Below the pieces are notes generated by a model. It had not been told where the DNA came from. It saw nothing but the letters and a program-made list of their open reading frames with translations, and ran no database searches. The position numbers and the translations under genes are program-made. DNA of 64,000 nt from Massospora cicadina (Eukaryota > Entomophthoromycota > Entomophthoromycetes > Entomophthorales > Entomophthoraceae). Numbering within the stretch: position 1 is the first letter of the stretch; every line of letters begins with the position of its first letter. The stretch is taken from the NCBI GenBank assembly GCA_022478985.1, contig JAKSZP010002688.1:62001-126000 (forward strand), in the 5' to 3' direction. This document shows positions 19,573-31,496 of the stretch, piece after piece.

Positions 19573-22010
19573 CCATTGACCAGACAAATCCATAGAAGAA
19601 ACACCCAAAGAATTCACGACCAAAGTGCACAGGTTTTATATGAAATTGTAAAAATCCAAGCTGTTCAAACCAGAAAAAATCAAAAATTTCTTAGAAGCAT
19701 ACATATCAACACCACAGTTTGAAATAACAATTTAATTAACCTAATATCATGCGAGGAATTATGGGAAGTAATATGCAGTGCACCAAGAGGGAAATGCCCT
19801 GGACCTGATGGGATTTCCTATGAATTTTATATAAAATATTTCACTAACATCTCTAAAATTCTTATAGCTTCAATGAACAAGTGTATTATGGAAACATGCC
19901 TCCTACCTGGAGGCAAAGAAGCCTACACGGTCACTTTATTCAAGAAAGGAGACAGATTAGACCTATCCAACTGGCGCCCAATTTCCCTAACCAACACAGA
20001 TACAAATTTTTTTTACAAAAATTATGGCTAAATGACTAGGAGAAATTGCAACTGATGCGATATCCCCATCACAATATGGATTTGTCCCAAGAAGATCCAT
20101 ATGGGATAACATCCACACTGTTGCAAATGTCTGCCAGTCCAAAACCTTGGGAGCACTTGTCTTTTTAGACCAACAAAAGGCATATGACAGGGTGAACTGG
20201 ACCTATCTTAGGGCCTGCCTTCAAAAATTCAAGCTTCCAAATAGATTTATAAACTGGGTAATGTTGTTTACAGAGTCTGCAACCATGGCTGTGCGGGGAG
20301 CAGATTTCTTACCCAACCCAGTTATCCCACAGAGAGGACTAAAAAAGGAGACCCCTTAATCCCTCTACTCTACAACTTTAGCCTAGACCCCCTAATCTGA
20401 AATACAAACACACTGATCAAAGGAATCAAAGTCAAGGGCCAACCACCAGTCAAAATGATGGCCTTCACTGATGATTGTGTGGTGGGCATATCCAACAATC
20501 ATGACGCTTGCAGAATTGAGAAGATGATACAAGACTATTCAGCCATAATTAACGCATCACTTAACACTGAGAAAACGGAAATTATACTTCTGGGGAAATA
20601 TCAGACCCAGTGGATGCCATCTACACAGGGCCAACAAGCTAGTACAACATCAAGACTCCTGACCAGACATAGGAGGTGAAAATTAGCAATGACCTCACTG
20701 AAACTTCCATTCATCACCAAGCCAGCAGCTGGCCCTGTTTGCCACTTGGGAGTATGGTTGGAAGCAGGAGGTTATGCTAACTCCATGATGGAAAATCAAC
20801 TTCTAGACAAAATAACAAAACGCATTGCACCCTTACATGGACACCAAACAGGTCTAACAGGAAGGGTCACAGTAGCCAGCTCTATGATTCTATTAATCAT
20901 ATGGTTCATGGCCCATGAAATCATTTTCTCACCATCTTTCTTCAACACAGTCTACGCCCTATTACAAGGATGGCTATGGTCCAACCACAGCCCCCTGTAC
21001 GCCTCAAAACCATATTTGGCTCTATAAGGAATGGAGGTATGGGGCTTACTAATTATGTAGAGCAAGCAACCCATATACTGGGATCCTGGATAGCTCAGGT
21101 GACTAGCCCAGATCTTCCAGATACACACTGGGCCAGAACAGCAAGATATAACTTCACACATGCACTACAAATTAAGAAACCCAGATCACCTGAACACATT
21201 AATCAAGTATCTTGCATCCCATCCCACAGCTGCAGGACCACATGGCACTCCTGCACATTTCAAATGAATACTTCTAGCCATGAGAAGAGCGACATGGTGG
21301 ATTCACATAAAAATCCAAACCAGTCGGCAAGGACGACCAAGGCTAACTCACAGACAGGAGATCAATGATAAAATAGTCACAGACAATATAATAAAAGCAA
21401 AAGCTAAATACCATAGCCAGGATAGATTACCTGGACCATATGGACATACCCTACAACCTGGAGACCCAAAGAAGAGTATGGAGATACACACATCACCCTC
21501 TACTCCAACCCAGGATAAGGGCACATGTATGGAGGTGCATGAGGAGAGTATACCAAACAGCTGAACGGTCAAACGCCAATCACACCTCATGTGCAATATG
21601 TGGTCAGTATGGAAGCCTAGCCCACCGTTTGGAACAGTGCCCAACATCAGTGGCAGTATGGAAAGAGGCCATGCGCTTTTTCCGCCAAGAAAATGGACAT
21701 CCATTCATCCTAACAAGGAACATGTTCACTATAAACATGGACTCTCCTATCCACCCATCTCTCAGGACGTTAATAGTAGCAATAGCACTATGGACGATAC
21801 ATACAATAGTACCGGAATCATTCACAGGAGCAGCGCCAACAATCCAAGAAGCCATTCATCACTTCCACAGCCATATATTGTAACATTTTCAAGCATGGCT
21901 GTTTGGACATATGACCCCCCATAACAGAAGGACAATCAACACATGGTTCCCCATATGGTTCCTAAAGGTTGATCATTTCCTTCACACATGCTGCATCCAA
22001 GAATAAGCCA
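19573..22010 (+). pseudogene. Reverse transcriptase and C-terminal part of LINE alpha A ORF2
   Basis: The sequence shows non-LTR RT blocks: GPDGISYEFY (~19803), NWRPISLTNTD (~19972), YGFVPRRSIWDN (~20075), ALVFLDQQKAYDRVNW (20147) and MAFTDDCVVG (~20460). The catalytic motif is therefore TDD rather than ADD. Downstream is a CAICGQYG...HRLEQCP zinc-type block (~21590-21650), as found at the C-terminus of many LINE RTs. Frames are broken about six times. The homologous protein in copy C is 473 codons open. Confidence 0.83.
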
Positions 22011-22171
22011 GCATAACTCCCCTTCCCTACCGTCCTAATCTTGGTGATCCTGGAGACAACAAGAGGGGCCTTGAACCCTCTGGGGTGTCTTTAATTGTAG
22101 AATTTTATTAGTTTTCTCACTATATCAGAAGTGCTTGTCCCCTGGTTGACCTTCCCCAAATAAACAAGGTT

Positions 22172-22860
22172 TGTTGGGTTTGTAGAATAAGTTTCTATAT
22201 ACATTTTTTAATTTTAATTGTTTTATAATAGGAATTTATTAAAGTAAAATTAAAACCATTTTTTCACATATTTTAAAAAATCCTTGAAATGAAAGTTTCT
22301 TAGATAAACTACACATTCAGAGAAGAACCTTCATGTCAAATTAAAAATGCTTAGCTTTGTGGTTTAAGGGAAACCTTGATTAAGTGTTTATTTAATATAT
22401 TATAGATATTTTTTTGCAATTTTTGTTGCTATAATTAAATTTAAAAGATCTCTTACATACTTGATACTTCAACACCCAAACTGCATATACATACCAAATT
22501 TTATAATGTAGAGTTGTTGGTTTTTTAAAATATTTTTTTAAAAACTTTCTCAGATTTAAATAATTTTGTAATACTTATTTATTAAGGTGACTTTTAAACT
22601 GCTTTTCTACATATTAAACATACTTAAATAAAGTCCTAAAATAAATGGTTTCTTAGTTGATTTACAAACTTTTAACAGAACCTCCATATCAAATACCAAG
22701 TTCCTAGATTTTGTAATATTTGAGAAACCTAGATCAATAGTGTTTTAATACATTATAGATAAACCCTTTGCTATACATATGATATCTCATATAAATTAAA
22801 AATTAATGTATATTTGTGGGTATGAGACACATTATCTCTTGAACAAATGAAACAAGTAAG
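22172..22860 (+). repeat. ~340-bp AT-rich satellite, right part
   Basis: Two units repeat the order: TTTCTTAG...TAAACTAC, AGAACCTyCATrTCAAAT, then GCTTTGTGGTTTAAG (22354), recurring as GATTTTGTAATATTT (22708, 354 bp later). The phrase AACACCCAAACTGCATATACA near 22470 matches AACACCCAAGGGGCATATACA near 12243 in the left part. No coding signal. Confidence 0.6.
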
Positions 22861-23373
22861 TCAAACTTAGCACATATACTTTATTAATTTTTGGGAATGG
22901 TAATAAACTATTTTTAAAACAGATTTATAATAATTTTAGTAAAATTTTATAAAAGATTAGAAATATGATTTTAATTGTGGGCATGTAATGTTTGGGCTAA
23001 GCATTTTGGTATTATTTGTATAATTTGATAGGTTCATAGGGTTTGGTAAGTGCTGGTAGCTTTTGGTTGGTTTATGAAGTTCAACTTGTCATTTTCGCAG
23101 CTTTTCTTAGGTTTAAATTATTAGATATCTCTAATCAATTGTTTTATAAATGTTAAATGACTATAATATAACCTCAGAAATTAATAAACCTATTAAACAA
23201 ACTAAACACCTATCACTTTAAAAATCATTTAACCTATTAAATCAAAAAAAACCAGCAACCACTCAGAAAAACCAATTTAACCCATCAGATTAAATAAACT
23301 ATCAACCAAATGCCTGAAACCATTGAGCCTTATAAATCAACCAAAAACCACATAACCTCTCAGCAAAACCATT
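22861..23373. repeat. AT-rich repeats, including an R48 array
   Basis: The first part (about 22826-22925) has an inverted copy at 26880-26975 (shared GGGAATGGTAATA block). From ~23160 the R48 motif returns in four or five units (AACCTATTAAATCAAAAAAAACC, AACCACTCAGAAAAACC and similar). No gene is seen. Confidence 0.55.
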
Positions 23374-23388
23374 TGTTAAACTTATAAA

Positions 23389-25296
23389 TTAAATTTATTT
23401 GAGGTATGCCAACCAGGGGATAGACATTACTGAAACAGAACTCAAATGAAACAAACCAAAATATGAATCAACTGCTTGAAATGAGCAACACAATAAAAAA
23501 ATGAGAAAAATAACCTACCAGGTGGCACAGTGTCAAGCTGCTTATCCCACCATGATGGAGGGGAGAGGGGATCGGGTGGATCATCAGGCTCAGCATTGTA
23601 GAGATAGATCAATGCTTAGAGCAAAGGGGTTGGGGCATCCATGGGATGAGGGTGAAGGTGAAATAAATAAGCGTTGTTTGGTTTTGACTATTTGGGTCTG
23701 GAATATAGCCTCTACAAGTTTGGCAACATGGTGTTCAGCTTGGATGCAGGCGTTGGGAAGTTGGGCAAATTTTGCAATGTTGGCTCTGGTGATGCATGTG
23801 GATTCTGAAAAATCTGCCAATTCAGCGACCTGCTTGACAGCGGTAAAGGAAGCTTCATTCAGGCGCTTGATTTCATCTTTTGCAATAGCAGGGAAATCAG
23901 GAGGGAATTTGATGATATGCAGCCCTTTTTCAAAATCAACAACAGATTGCACAACAGCTTTTCAGAGATGGTAACTTTTAGGTGTGGCCACCGCAGCCTC
24001 AGCTATATGATGGTTGCTCAGGAAAGGGGTAGTGGTGAGTTTGGAGATTTTTGTTTGGGCGAGAGTGGGGCATCAAATTACAAATTCAGATAAGGTTCCT
24101 AATTTATTGGGGAAATCTAGTGGTGGGACAATTTCACCAGTTTTGTTCACATCATCCAACAAGTCCTAGGTATTTTGGTTAGGATTGATTCAGTGATACA
24201 TGGCTTAGGTTGGGTAAGATTTGGGACAGGAAATTGGTTGTATTGCATTTGGGTCCAAACTTATTTCTGATTGGTTGGCATGGGTGTAAATTGGCCGTCT
24301 TGGGCATTGATGCTAGATTTTGCTTTGGATTTAATGAGTGCATGGCCTGTGGGGTAAAGGCAGCCAAAATCCCCATTTGAACGCTATGGTGTGGCCTCAT
24401 AGGTGGGGTTAGCAGTTTTCTCAGGGTTTTAATTTTATCAGCATGCCTTTTTGGTATGGTCCAATTCATGGCAGAGGGGAAAACTGTGTGACTATTGTTG
24501 GTGTGAGCTCAAAAGAAATGGTTGAGTGTGGATGGGATATAGGCATGCGGTGGGATGTGCTGGGCCATTTTTAGCTGGTGGGGGTAGTGGTGGCTATTGC
24601 CTGAGGTGCCATTAGGCACTCAGCACCACTTGGGACAAGGAATTGGATGATGAGGTTTGTGCTATAAGTGGACAGCCCTGACATCAACTCTGTATATAGT
24701 GTTTGAGGGAAGGTGTTTGGGAAGGTTTGTAAAGGTCACCATGAGTGTGGTATTATTGGGGAGACGTGTTTGGGCGGTGGTAATGTATGTGTTTTTGTAA
24801 ATTAAGGGCATAATTGCAGCAGTGGTCACGTTCTCTTCAGTGGGGAAGTCAATATCAAAATAGCCCCTATAAGGGCAGAAGTCAATAAAACCTACTGATG
24901 CAAAGGTGGCCATTGCCAGCTCAATAATTGCTTCATCAGCATATGGGAAGAGACTTCTGTATTTGATGTGGAGGCAAAAGTGGATAGTGGATTGAGGTAG
25001 GGCTAGGGAGTGGAGGTGGGTTGGGTGGACACATGCAAGGTGCAGTGCTAAGTCCCTTGGAGGGACAAATCAGCCAGAAGTATTTGGTGGACTGGATGAG
25101 CCAATATGCATGCATTTTCCTGCTTGGTGGTAAATGCTACCAGGTGGAGCACCGCTGCCCCACACTGGGGCAGCAGGTAGTGGATCCAAAGACATAAATG
25201 GGAAAGTGATGCAGTAGAGGCAGCGGTGGAAAATTAGCAGTTTTTTTTTCAAAAATTGCTTGAAAATGATGTTGAGCAGGGAAAAAATCAAACTCC
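23389..25296 (-). mobile_element. ORF1-only retroposon F sharing the LINE alpha 3' end
   Basis: This 1.9-kb minus-strand insertion is flanked by a 15-bp near-perfect TSD (TGTTAAACTTATAAA at 23374-23388, TGTTGAACTTATAAA at 25297-25311). Its 3' end reads ATGTCTATCCCCTGGTTGGC then AAATAAAT, matching LINE alpha and the SINE at 44210. It contains an ORF1-like protein in pieces but no endonuclease or RT. It is therefore a non-autonomous LINE derivative, presumably moved by an alpha-type RT. Confidence 0.8.
23590..25200 (-). pseudogene. ORF1-like protein of retroposon F
   Basis: The frame begins near 25198 (MSLDPLPAAPVWGSG) and continues through stops to ~23590. The block GYFDIDFPTEENVTTAAIMP ... 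TLMVTFTNLPKHL (24662-24913) lines up in pattern with WLNLGFKSKIAADEAA ... IFLTFDFLPTMV of LINE C ORF1. The last part (CIQAEHHVAKLVEAIF, ~23720) resembles the ORF1-like pieces at 28047-28310 and 46740-46920. No zinc knuckle was found. The function is probably RNA binding by analogy with LINE ORF1. Confidence 0.55.
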
Positions 25297-25311
25297 TGTT
25301 GAACTTATAAA

Positions 25312-27019
25312 ACAACCAAAAGAATTGGGAGGGTTGTGTCAGGACACACAGTTGTTAGTTTAACATGAACCATCTTTCTCAGCAAGTCACTATTAGCATA
25401 TTGCAATGAAATGAAAACAAGACAATGACTGTGTACTAAGTTCTATTTTAACATAAAAAAGACTATAAATGGTACATGATGTTTATTTTGATTAATACCT
25501 GATGACAATTTTATTTAACATTATCCTCTAATATAACAATTAAGTGTCATAAGGCATAATTTAACATATGTGTGTCTGGTGAACGTACAATCAGTAGTGG
25601 TATTGCCCAGTTTTGTTGGTTCTGTGGGCATGTAGTTGAGGCCAAAATCCTTCTTAATGAAAGTCAACCTGGTAGCTTTTGTATCATGGATTGTTATTTA
25701 AGTTGCCACAGCGAACAAGTGAAGTCTCAGAGTCTGGTAGAAAACTTGGTAATACTTTTGTCAAGTTTTCTGAATATGGTAGGAGCAATTGATAAAAACA
25801 GAGCTTAACATCTTAGCTGACACCTTATGCTTTGTATAGGTACAGATACTTCTTAAACAAATTTTCACTACATTTTTTACAGGAACTTTGTATGAAGAAT
25901 AGGAGAGTTACAAGTTTTTGCCTACAGTAAATATCCGTTGAATTAAAGTCAATCCAAAATTGCTGCAATATAGATCAAACGGATTAGTTTTGAATACTGT
26001 TTGAAGCATTTTTTAACTGCATGCCAATGATCCTGCATTGCATCAAATTGAGTGATGTTGATATCCGTCAGCTTGGAGACTTCATGACAGATGTATGGGT
26101 GTTAAATTAACTTATGTCCATTGGTTTAGTGACAGAAGCAGCAGAGTTGCTCACACCATCGGCATCATTCACTGAGTGCACTGTTCCAGCTTTGTGACAC
26201 TCCTAAAATAGCCTCACTTGCTTAGCACTAGACATTGGGGTACCTGTGCGTGCCCATAGCCTCCTCTTTCCAACAATCTGTGTAATATATATTTTTGGCT
26301 GTCTTTTGTGAGGGCTGAGGCTGTCATATTTAATTTTTGCAGTTTTTACATACTTACATTGAGTTCTAAATTAAAATTATTGTCAATGATACACTTATTA
26401 TTTTTAAATTAATTGATATCTACAAACTCTATACACAAACACATGTATCATTGCGTTAACACATCTGAGTCATAGGTACACTGTATGAAAAGGAGCCAGA
26501 GAACCAGTTTTGGACAATCTGTGCTGTTCCCCTTCTCACCAACCTGCTTGCCCATAACACAATCTCAAGGTTGTACTAGTGAGTTAATAATATATAAAAC
26601 TGACGTCACACCTAGGTATTTAAGACTAATATTTAGGAATTATTAGGTCAAGACAACATAGACCTTTTGTTATATTACAGATTTCTGTTTTAGTACCCAT
26701 ATGTTTTGTAATCATTTTGTAAATGGTTCACATCAAAACTATCAATTGCTTAGCAAAAACCTATGAGCCTATTGAATTAAACAAATAAACTAAAAGGGCA
26801 GTCAAAAACAATATGCAATATCCTCATAATCATATATATGTATTCACTTTTACATATAACTTCTAAAATAATTTTCTTAAAGAATAGCCTATTACCATTC
26901 CCAAAATTTATAAAATCTTTGTGCAAAGTTTGGCTTTTTATGATTCTTTGTTCATTAGATGATGTTTCTTATATCCATATATATACATACCTATAATGAT
27001 TATGTTTATATAGAGAATT
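25312..27019. other. AT-rich spacer with unresolved relics
   Basis: No gene can be supported. On the minus strand near 25960-26080 a short reading, YSKLIRLIYIAAILD, faintly recalls the C-terminal part of hAT transposases, but no other motif backs this. A copy of part of 22826-22925 lies inverted at 26880-26975, and one R48 unit at 26735-26790. Confidence 0.4.
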
Positions 27020-27330
27020 GATTCTTCTGATTGATTGGTATTTTTCTTTTGAACAATAGCTCATTGGTTTCAGATAATTAGTCAATGGTTTTTGGTTGAT
27101 TAATAAGAGATTAGATTTTCCTAAATAGTCGATGGTTTAGTTTATAAATAGTATCAATTGATTTTAGGTGAGTAGTTAGTAGTTTTTGGTTGATTTGATA
27201 ATTCAATTGGTTTTGACTAAATGGTTGATTTGATTTATTTGAAAGATTTAATTAATTTTAGCCAAGCGGTTGGTGGTTGGATAATTTGATAGGATGAGTG
27301 GTTTTTAAACTTATTGATAGGCATCTACCA
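27020..27330 (-). repeat. R48 repeat, inverted array
   Basis: The minus strand reads successive AACCACTCATCCTATCAAAT, ACCAACCGCTTGGC and AAATCAACCAAAAACTAC style units, i.e. the same ~48-bp family as at 10455 and 23160 but in the opposite orientation. Six or so units are visible, all diverged. Confidence 0.6.
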
Positions 27331-27740
27331 ATATAGTAACTAAAATAATCAATTAGAAAAATCTTGTTAATTATAGCCCCAAGCAAAGCTGGAAAAATTG
27401 GCTAGTAGTATATATAGAGCAATATATTATAGTAAGGTAACATAAATAGAAATATTGATATAGAATTTTCTTTGATTTAATACTCTTTGTCCCCACTAGT
27501 ACTATAAATGATTTAAGTTCTTATTAAGCACTATGTTAGTTGAAGGTACTTAAAAATCTTATAAGCTCTTTCAGAAAACCAATTTTGATTTTCTATAAGT
27601 GTAAACCAAATATAATTATATCAACAATATGTTTTATTTATAGGTATAGTTTAGGTTTGTATTTATCTATACTTATGAAAATTTCAAGTAGATTAATCTA
27701 TAATCCTTTTAAAACTATATTGTATATAAGGAGGATACCC

Positions 27741-27770
27741 CAGTGGTAGTATATGGGCTCACTACCACTG
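27741..27770. other. Perfect 10-bp inverted repeat (hairpin)
   Basis: CAGTGGTAGT and ACTACCACTG are perfect reverse complements separated by a 10-nt loop. The context (ACCCCAGTGGTAGTATATGG ... AAGTTTGATTATGG) also loosely resembles the A and B boxes of a Gly-type tRNA, so a tRNA-derived SINE head is possible but unproven. Confidence 0.5.
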
Positions 27771-27924
27771 CCTTTAAAAGTTTGATTATGGTACATGCAC
27801 TTTGGGTAGGGAATGGCTATGACTGTGTTGGTGTTGCGCACCAATGCCCCAAACTGAGATAGAAAATAGCAAGGTGGTCCATGGAGTTTCTGGCCTATCA
27901 TACACCACACATGAGGGTTTTCTT

Positions 27925-28330
27925 TTTTTTAGCACTAGTGGTGCCCAACCCAAAAAGGGGGATCCACCATGAATCTTTATTTTGCAAATGGGCCAAACAA
28001 AGTTATTAGAAATAAAAAGTTTCAATATGGCACCTCAGCTAGAAGCCTAGGAAGCCATATCAGAAGGTGAGGAAGCTTTGAGGAAACTTGTCTGGCAACC
28101 GCTTAGCTGATGGACCATGGTGGACAACATTGGGGTAGGAGCATCAGCGACATGAGGCATAAGGAGGTATAATTGTGGGTTTTCTTTCGTTGATGAGGCC
28201 AGCAGTGTCCATTGCCTCAACGTATGAGCAAGTTGATGCTCAGCAAAAGTGATGAGAGCAGGCACACAAGTGAATGACTTGATGCACCAGCCATGCATGG
28301 GGGCTTTCAAGTTTTTTATCCTCCTTTTCT
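27925..28330 (-). mobile_element. LINE beta-tailed truncated retroposon with ORF1-like C-terminus
   Basis: The 3' end on the minus strand reads AATAAAGATTCATGGTGGAT, then CCCCC...GGGTTGGGCACCACTAGTGCTAAAAAAAA, the beta tail. Upstream, 28047-28310 codes for CIKSFTCVPALITFAEHQLA ... ENPQLYLLMPHVADA, very like 46740-46920. The 5' end is truncated near 28330; a short GTTTTCTT repeat (27917 region and 28331-28338) may be the TSD. No RT part is present. Confidence 0.7.
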
Positions 28331-31069
28331 GTTTTCTTCAATTCACCTTAATTAGTGCAGTATTGTCCCCCAGGTCAGCCCAATTCAAATAAAGATTAAA
28401 AAAATAAAACTAAATGTAACTTTTTGTATATTGATTTTTATACATATAGCTTTAACAACTATAAAAAACTATATAATACACTATTATTTAGTTTCTTTTC
28501 TTTGACTCACTTATTTTAAATAATTTATATTAAAATTTTCTGTTATAGGAGTACTAGTGGTTCTTAGATAGAGATACAAGGTTGTTACTATTATAAACAA
28601 TACATAAAAAGGTTTATCTTTCTCATCAAGTTACTAAGGCATTATCAGGACTCATGAAGTAGAGCAAAATTCTAAACCAATAAAAAAGGGACAAGAAAAT
28701 GAAAACCAGGAAGGTCAGCAGAAGTATTTAGTACAGTCTGTGGGGTCAACCCCTCCAGCTGAATAGAACCTTACATCCATTTAGGACAAAAAAGGGCCCA
28801 AATCCTAAGCCCACCCTCTGGAGAAAAATTAGGATTAAGGCTCATGTGGTAGATGAGCTCTGGGGCAAAGATTTCCAATCTTGGAAAATAGCTCAATTGC
28901 CCATTTCTCCTACCCTGCTTCTTTTAGACAAGAAGATAACCTCATAAAAGTGATTGTACAGCCAAAAATATCCTATGACATTTTCCTCCCAAGCACCTGC
29001 CATGTCTATTTATTTGCCTGCTGTTCCCAAATTAGGCAATTCTAAGGATAAAAGCCTCAGATTGGACATTTGAGCATTATCAAGTCCCAAATATATTAAT
29101 CAAATCATAAAGGTAATTTTAAAATCAATTATGGGTTACTCATACACACCAGAATCACTTACCAAGGTTTATAAACCACCTCTAGAATCTGAGGAATTCA
29201 TCAATTCTATGAAAAAACTCAGAGCCTCAAGTGCATCAGGAAGAATCACTTAAATGATCCAGCAGATTGCATGTTATTGATTTCTAAATCAAAACCATGT
29301 CCTAGAAATTTTTAGGAGCTTGGTTGAATCCAACCAAATGAGCATCCATTGCTCACACATATGAACGCCGCCGCTCCATCCTCATATCTTGTCCATATGT
29401 ATATAAAGCAGCTGCCCTCAGAAGAGTCAGTCACCAATTATTTATTTACTATAGAGTTATTATACAAACTCTTTCTTAGTAATCAATGTACATGATGTTC
29501 TTTGCAGATACCATCTCCATCAAGATATGTTTTTGTTGTTAGTTAATTTCAGATACCCAATTTTCCAAGGAAAGACCTTGCTTCCTGTCAAATTCTGGTG
29601 GTTGACTCAAAAATAAACCTTTGACAACCATCATATTGGGCTGATTATCCCTTCAACGCTTGAGCTAACACCTATACTCTCACCTCAAAAGCCTATTGCA
29701 ATTATATACTTTGGGGAAAATATCTCAATGTCAATTTGATCAAGTATTTTATCTAAAAGCTAGGGCTGAATACGCTTGTATATTATGACCAATTTCCTAA
29801 GCATCAAATCTTGGCAATTGGTCCCAATATTGGGAACACAATCAACTAAATTCTATAGAAAATTGTTTGGGATTAACCCAAAGTTAACGTCTAAAAATCC
29901 CATGGACCATCAGACAACTTAAAAGTAATCAATTTCCGCCCTAGGGCGAAATTTGTATGTCAATCTGAATAATTGGCACAATAGCACTTGCCCATGGACC
30001 ACCCAAAAGGGAGTACCTAGTGCTATCAAGGGAGAAGGTTGATTATGTCATGATTAGGGGTACATCATCTACTTCAATTGAGGCAAACTTTTTCACAGAA
30101 GGTGTATGTCATCAGCAGTATGACGAAACTCAAATCAAGAAGATCTTAGGACAATTTTGCATGCTTTTATTGCAATTTTTGTCCCTGAAATTCTCTCTAA
30201 CTTTGAGAGTATTTTGCCACCAATAAACCTAAGAAAAGGTTTCAGTCATATCAGTTCAAGGGCCAAACTGAGGTGGTAAAACGTCTGTTGAAATTTTGTA
30301 CTTGAATGTGGCCAGGAGATGCCCTAGAGATATATTTACTGGCGCCTGCCCTAATGACTAAACATCTAATAAATAGCTTATATTAAAAGTTATATTTATT
30401 ACATCTCTTTCCTGGTTTTCTCATTAAATCCTTTCTTTGGAGAAAGTGTTGAAAAGCTGGATGCACCTAATCCACAGCTTGCAACTTTGCCTGCCTTGGA
30501 AGAAGTTCCCAAACAAAAAGGGAAAATTATGCCCAAAATTGGCTGGAAGAGTCAAAGCAACTATAATAGGCCTAATAAGTTTTTGAGAAGTCCAAATACC
30601 GTAAACTACTGGCACTACTTAGGATCAATCAACAGAACTTTGACCCAAATAGACGTTCAGGATAACAATAAACAAGTGAGCAATCCTAGGATTTTCACAC
30701 TTCCTCCATAGTATGATAGAACCCACAAAGGTATCCATAATACATATGGTACCGCTGGTCTGAAAGGGCTGTAATGAGGTGCATTGGGTATGGGACTGTA
30801 AGATATCTGAATCAGAAACTGGTTCCCATTCACCGTTTAATTAATTCAAGCTAAATAAATAAGGGGTTTATAAGGAAAACGTTTTTATTTAAACAAAGAA
30901 ATCACAAAAATAACCCAACAATATATTAGGTTAAGGTTGTTGTTCTTATACTAAGAGAGGGGATTGCATGAGGTCATGAGATTCTAGCCTCAAGAACATG
31001 CCTACGCTATTTTCAAGAAGTTTTTTCATAAATTTATTATCAAATTTGAGTTGCAATTGTTCACATTAC
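28331..31069. other. Unresolved gene-poor stretch, probable old retroelement remnants
   Basis: A promoter-like segment with TGTATATAAAGCAGC lies at ~29396-29412. Open pieces at 30020-30226 and 30487-30711 have the look of a decayed gag or pol, but I could not match a motif. No LTR pair was found. I would not annotate a gene here. Confidence 0.35.
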
Positions 31070-31496
31070 TGTCATGAGCTGACTTTTGTCAATTGTGGTA
31101 ATTGCATTTTTTGTGCAATTTGAATTAAAACCATACTTTTTGGAGTGTGGCATATCTCCCTTTGATTATGCAGTTCTGGATCTCTTGACCACATATTGAT
31201 GAGTTATCAAATTTAAGAAGGAAAAAAGATCTAATTTCTGGCAGCGTGTTGGAATTTTACCAGGTTTTTTCTGGCTTGTTCCTTACTTTTGCTCTGTGCT
31301 GTTTTTTTCCAAAGTTTGATATAAAAGCGGCCTTTTATTTCAAGAGATACCCCATCTTGGAAATCTAATTCAGTTGTTTATGCTCATCTTTCATGATCAC
31401 TTTTCTACTTAAATAAAAATCTTCAGATCTCACTTTGGTTTCTTGTGCCTTGGCGCCTACACCAACCACCATTATTGAGAATCAGTGTAATGGACA
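31070..31496 (+). repeat. Left LTR of element H
   Basis: It starts TGTCATGAGCTGAC and ends TAATGGACA. It is repeated with moderate divergence from 31909, sharing the ACTTTTGCTCTGTrCTG, TATAAAAG (TATA box) and CTCACTTTGGTTT...TTGTGCC blocks in order. Confidence 0.85.

Larger units (their letters stand above)
12634..22171 (+). mobile_element. LINE (non-LTR retrotransposon) family alpha, copy A, split by Gypsy B
   Basis: The left piece (12634-15298) holds a 5' region, ORF1 and the endonuclease. The right piece (19573-22171) holds the RT, the C-terminal zinc domain and a 3' end ...CCCCTGGTTGACCTTCCCC followed by AAATAAAC. Copies C and D give the same order and similar proteins. Gypsy B with a 5-bp TSD separates the pieces. 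Satellite units on both sides suggest insertion into a satellite; a loose TSD (TTTTTGGGTTTAC / TTTGTTGGGTTTG) may mark the ends. Every frame is damaged. This is the most diverged of the three alpha copies. Confidence 0.85.

Noticed and set aside
25950..26090. hAT transposase remnant on the minus strand (IYIAAILD-like phrase)
   Set aside because: Only one short phrase matches and no catalytic motif, terminal repeat or 8-bp TSD was found.
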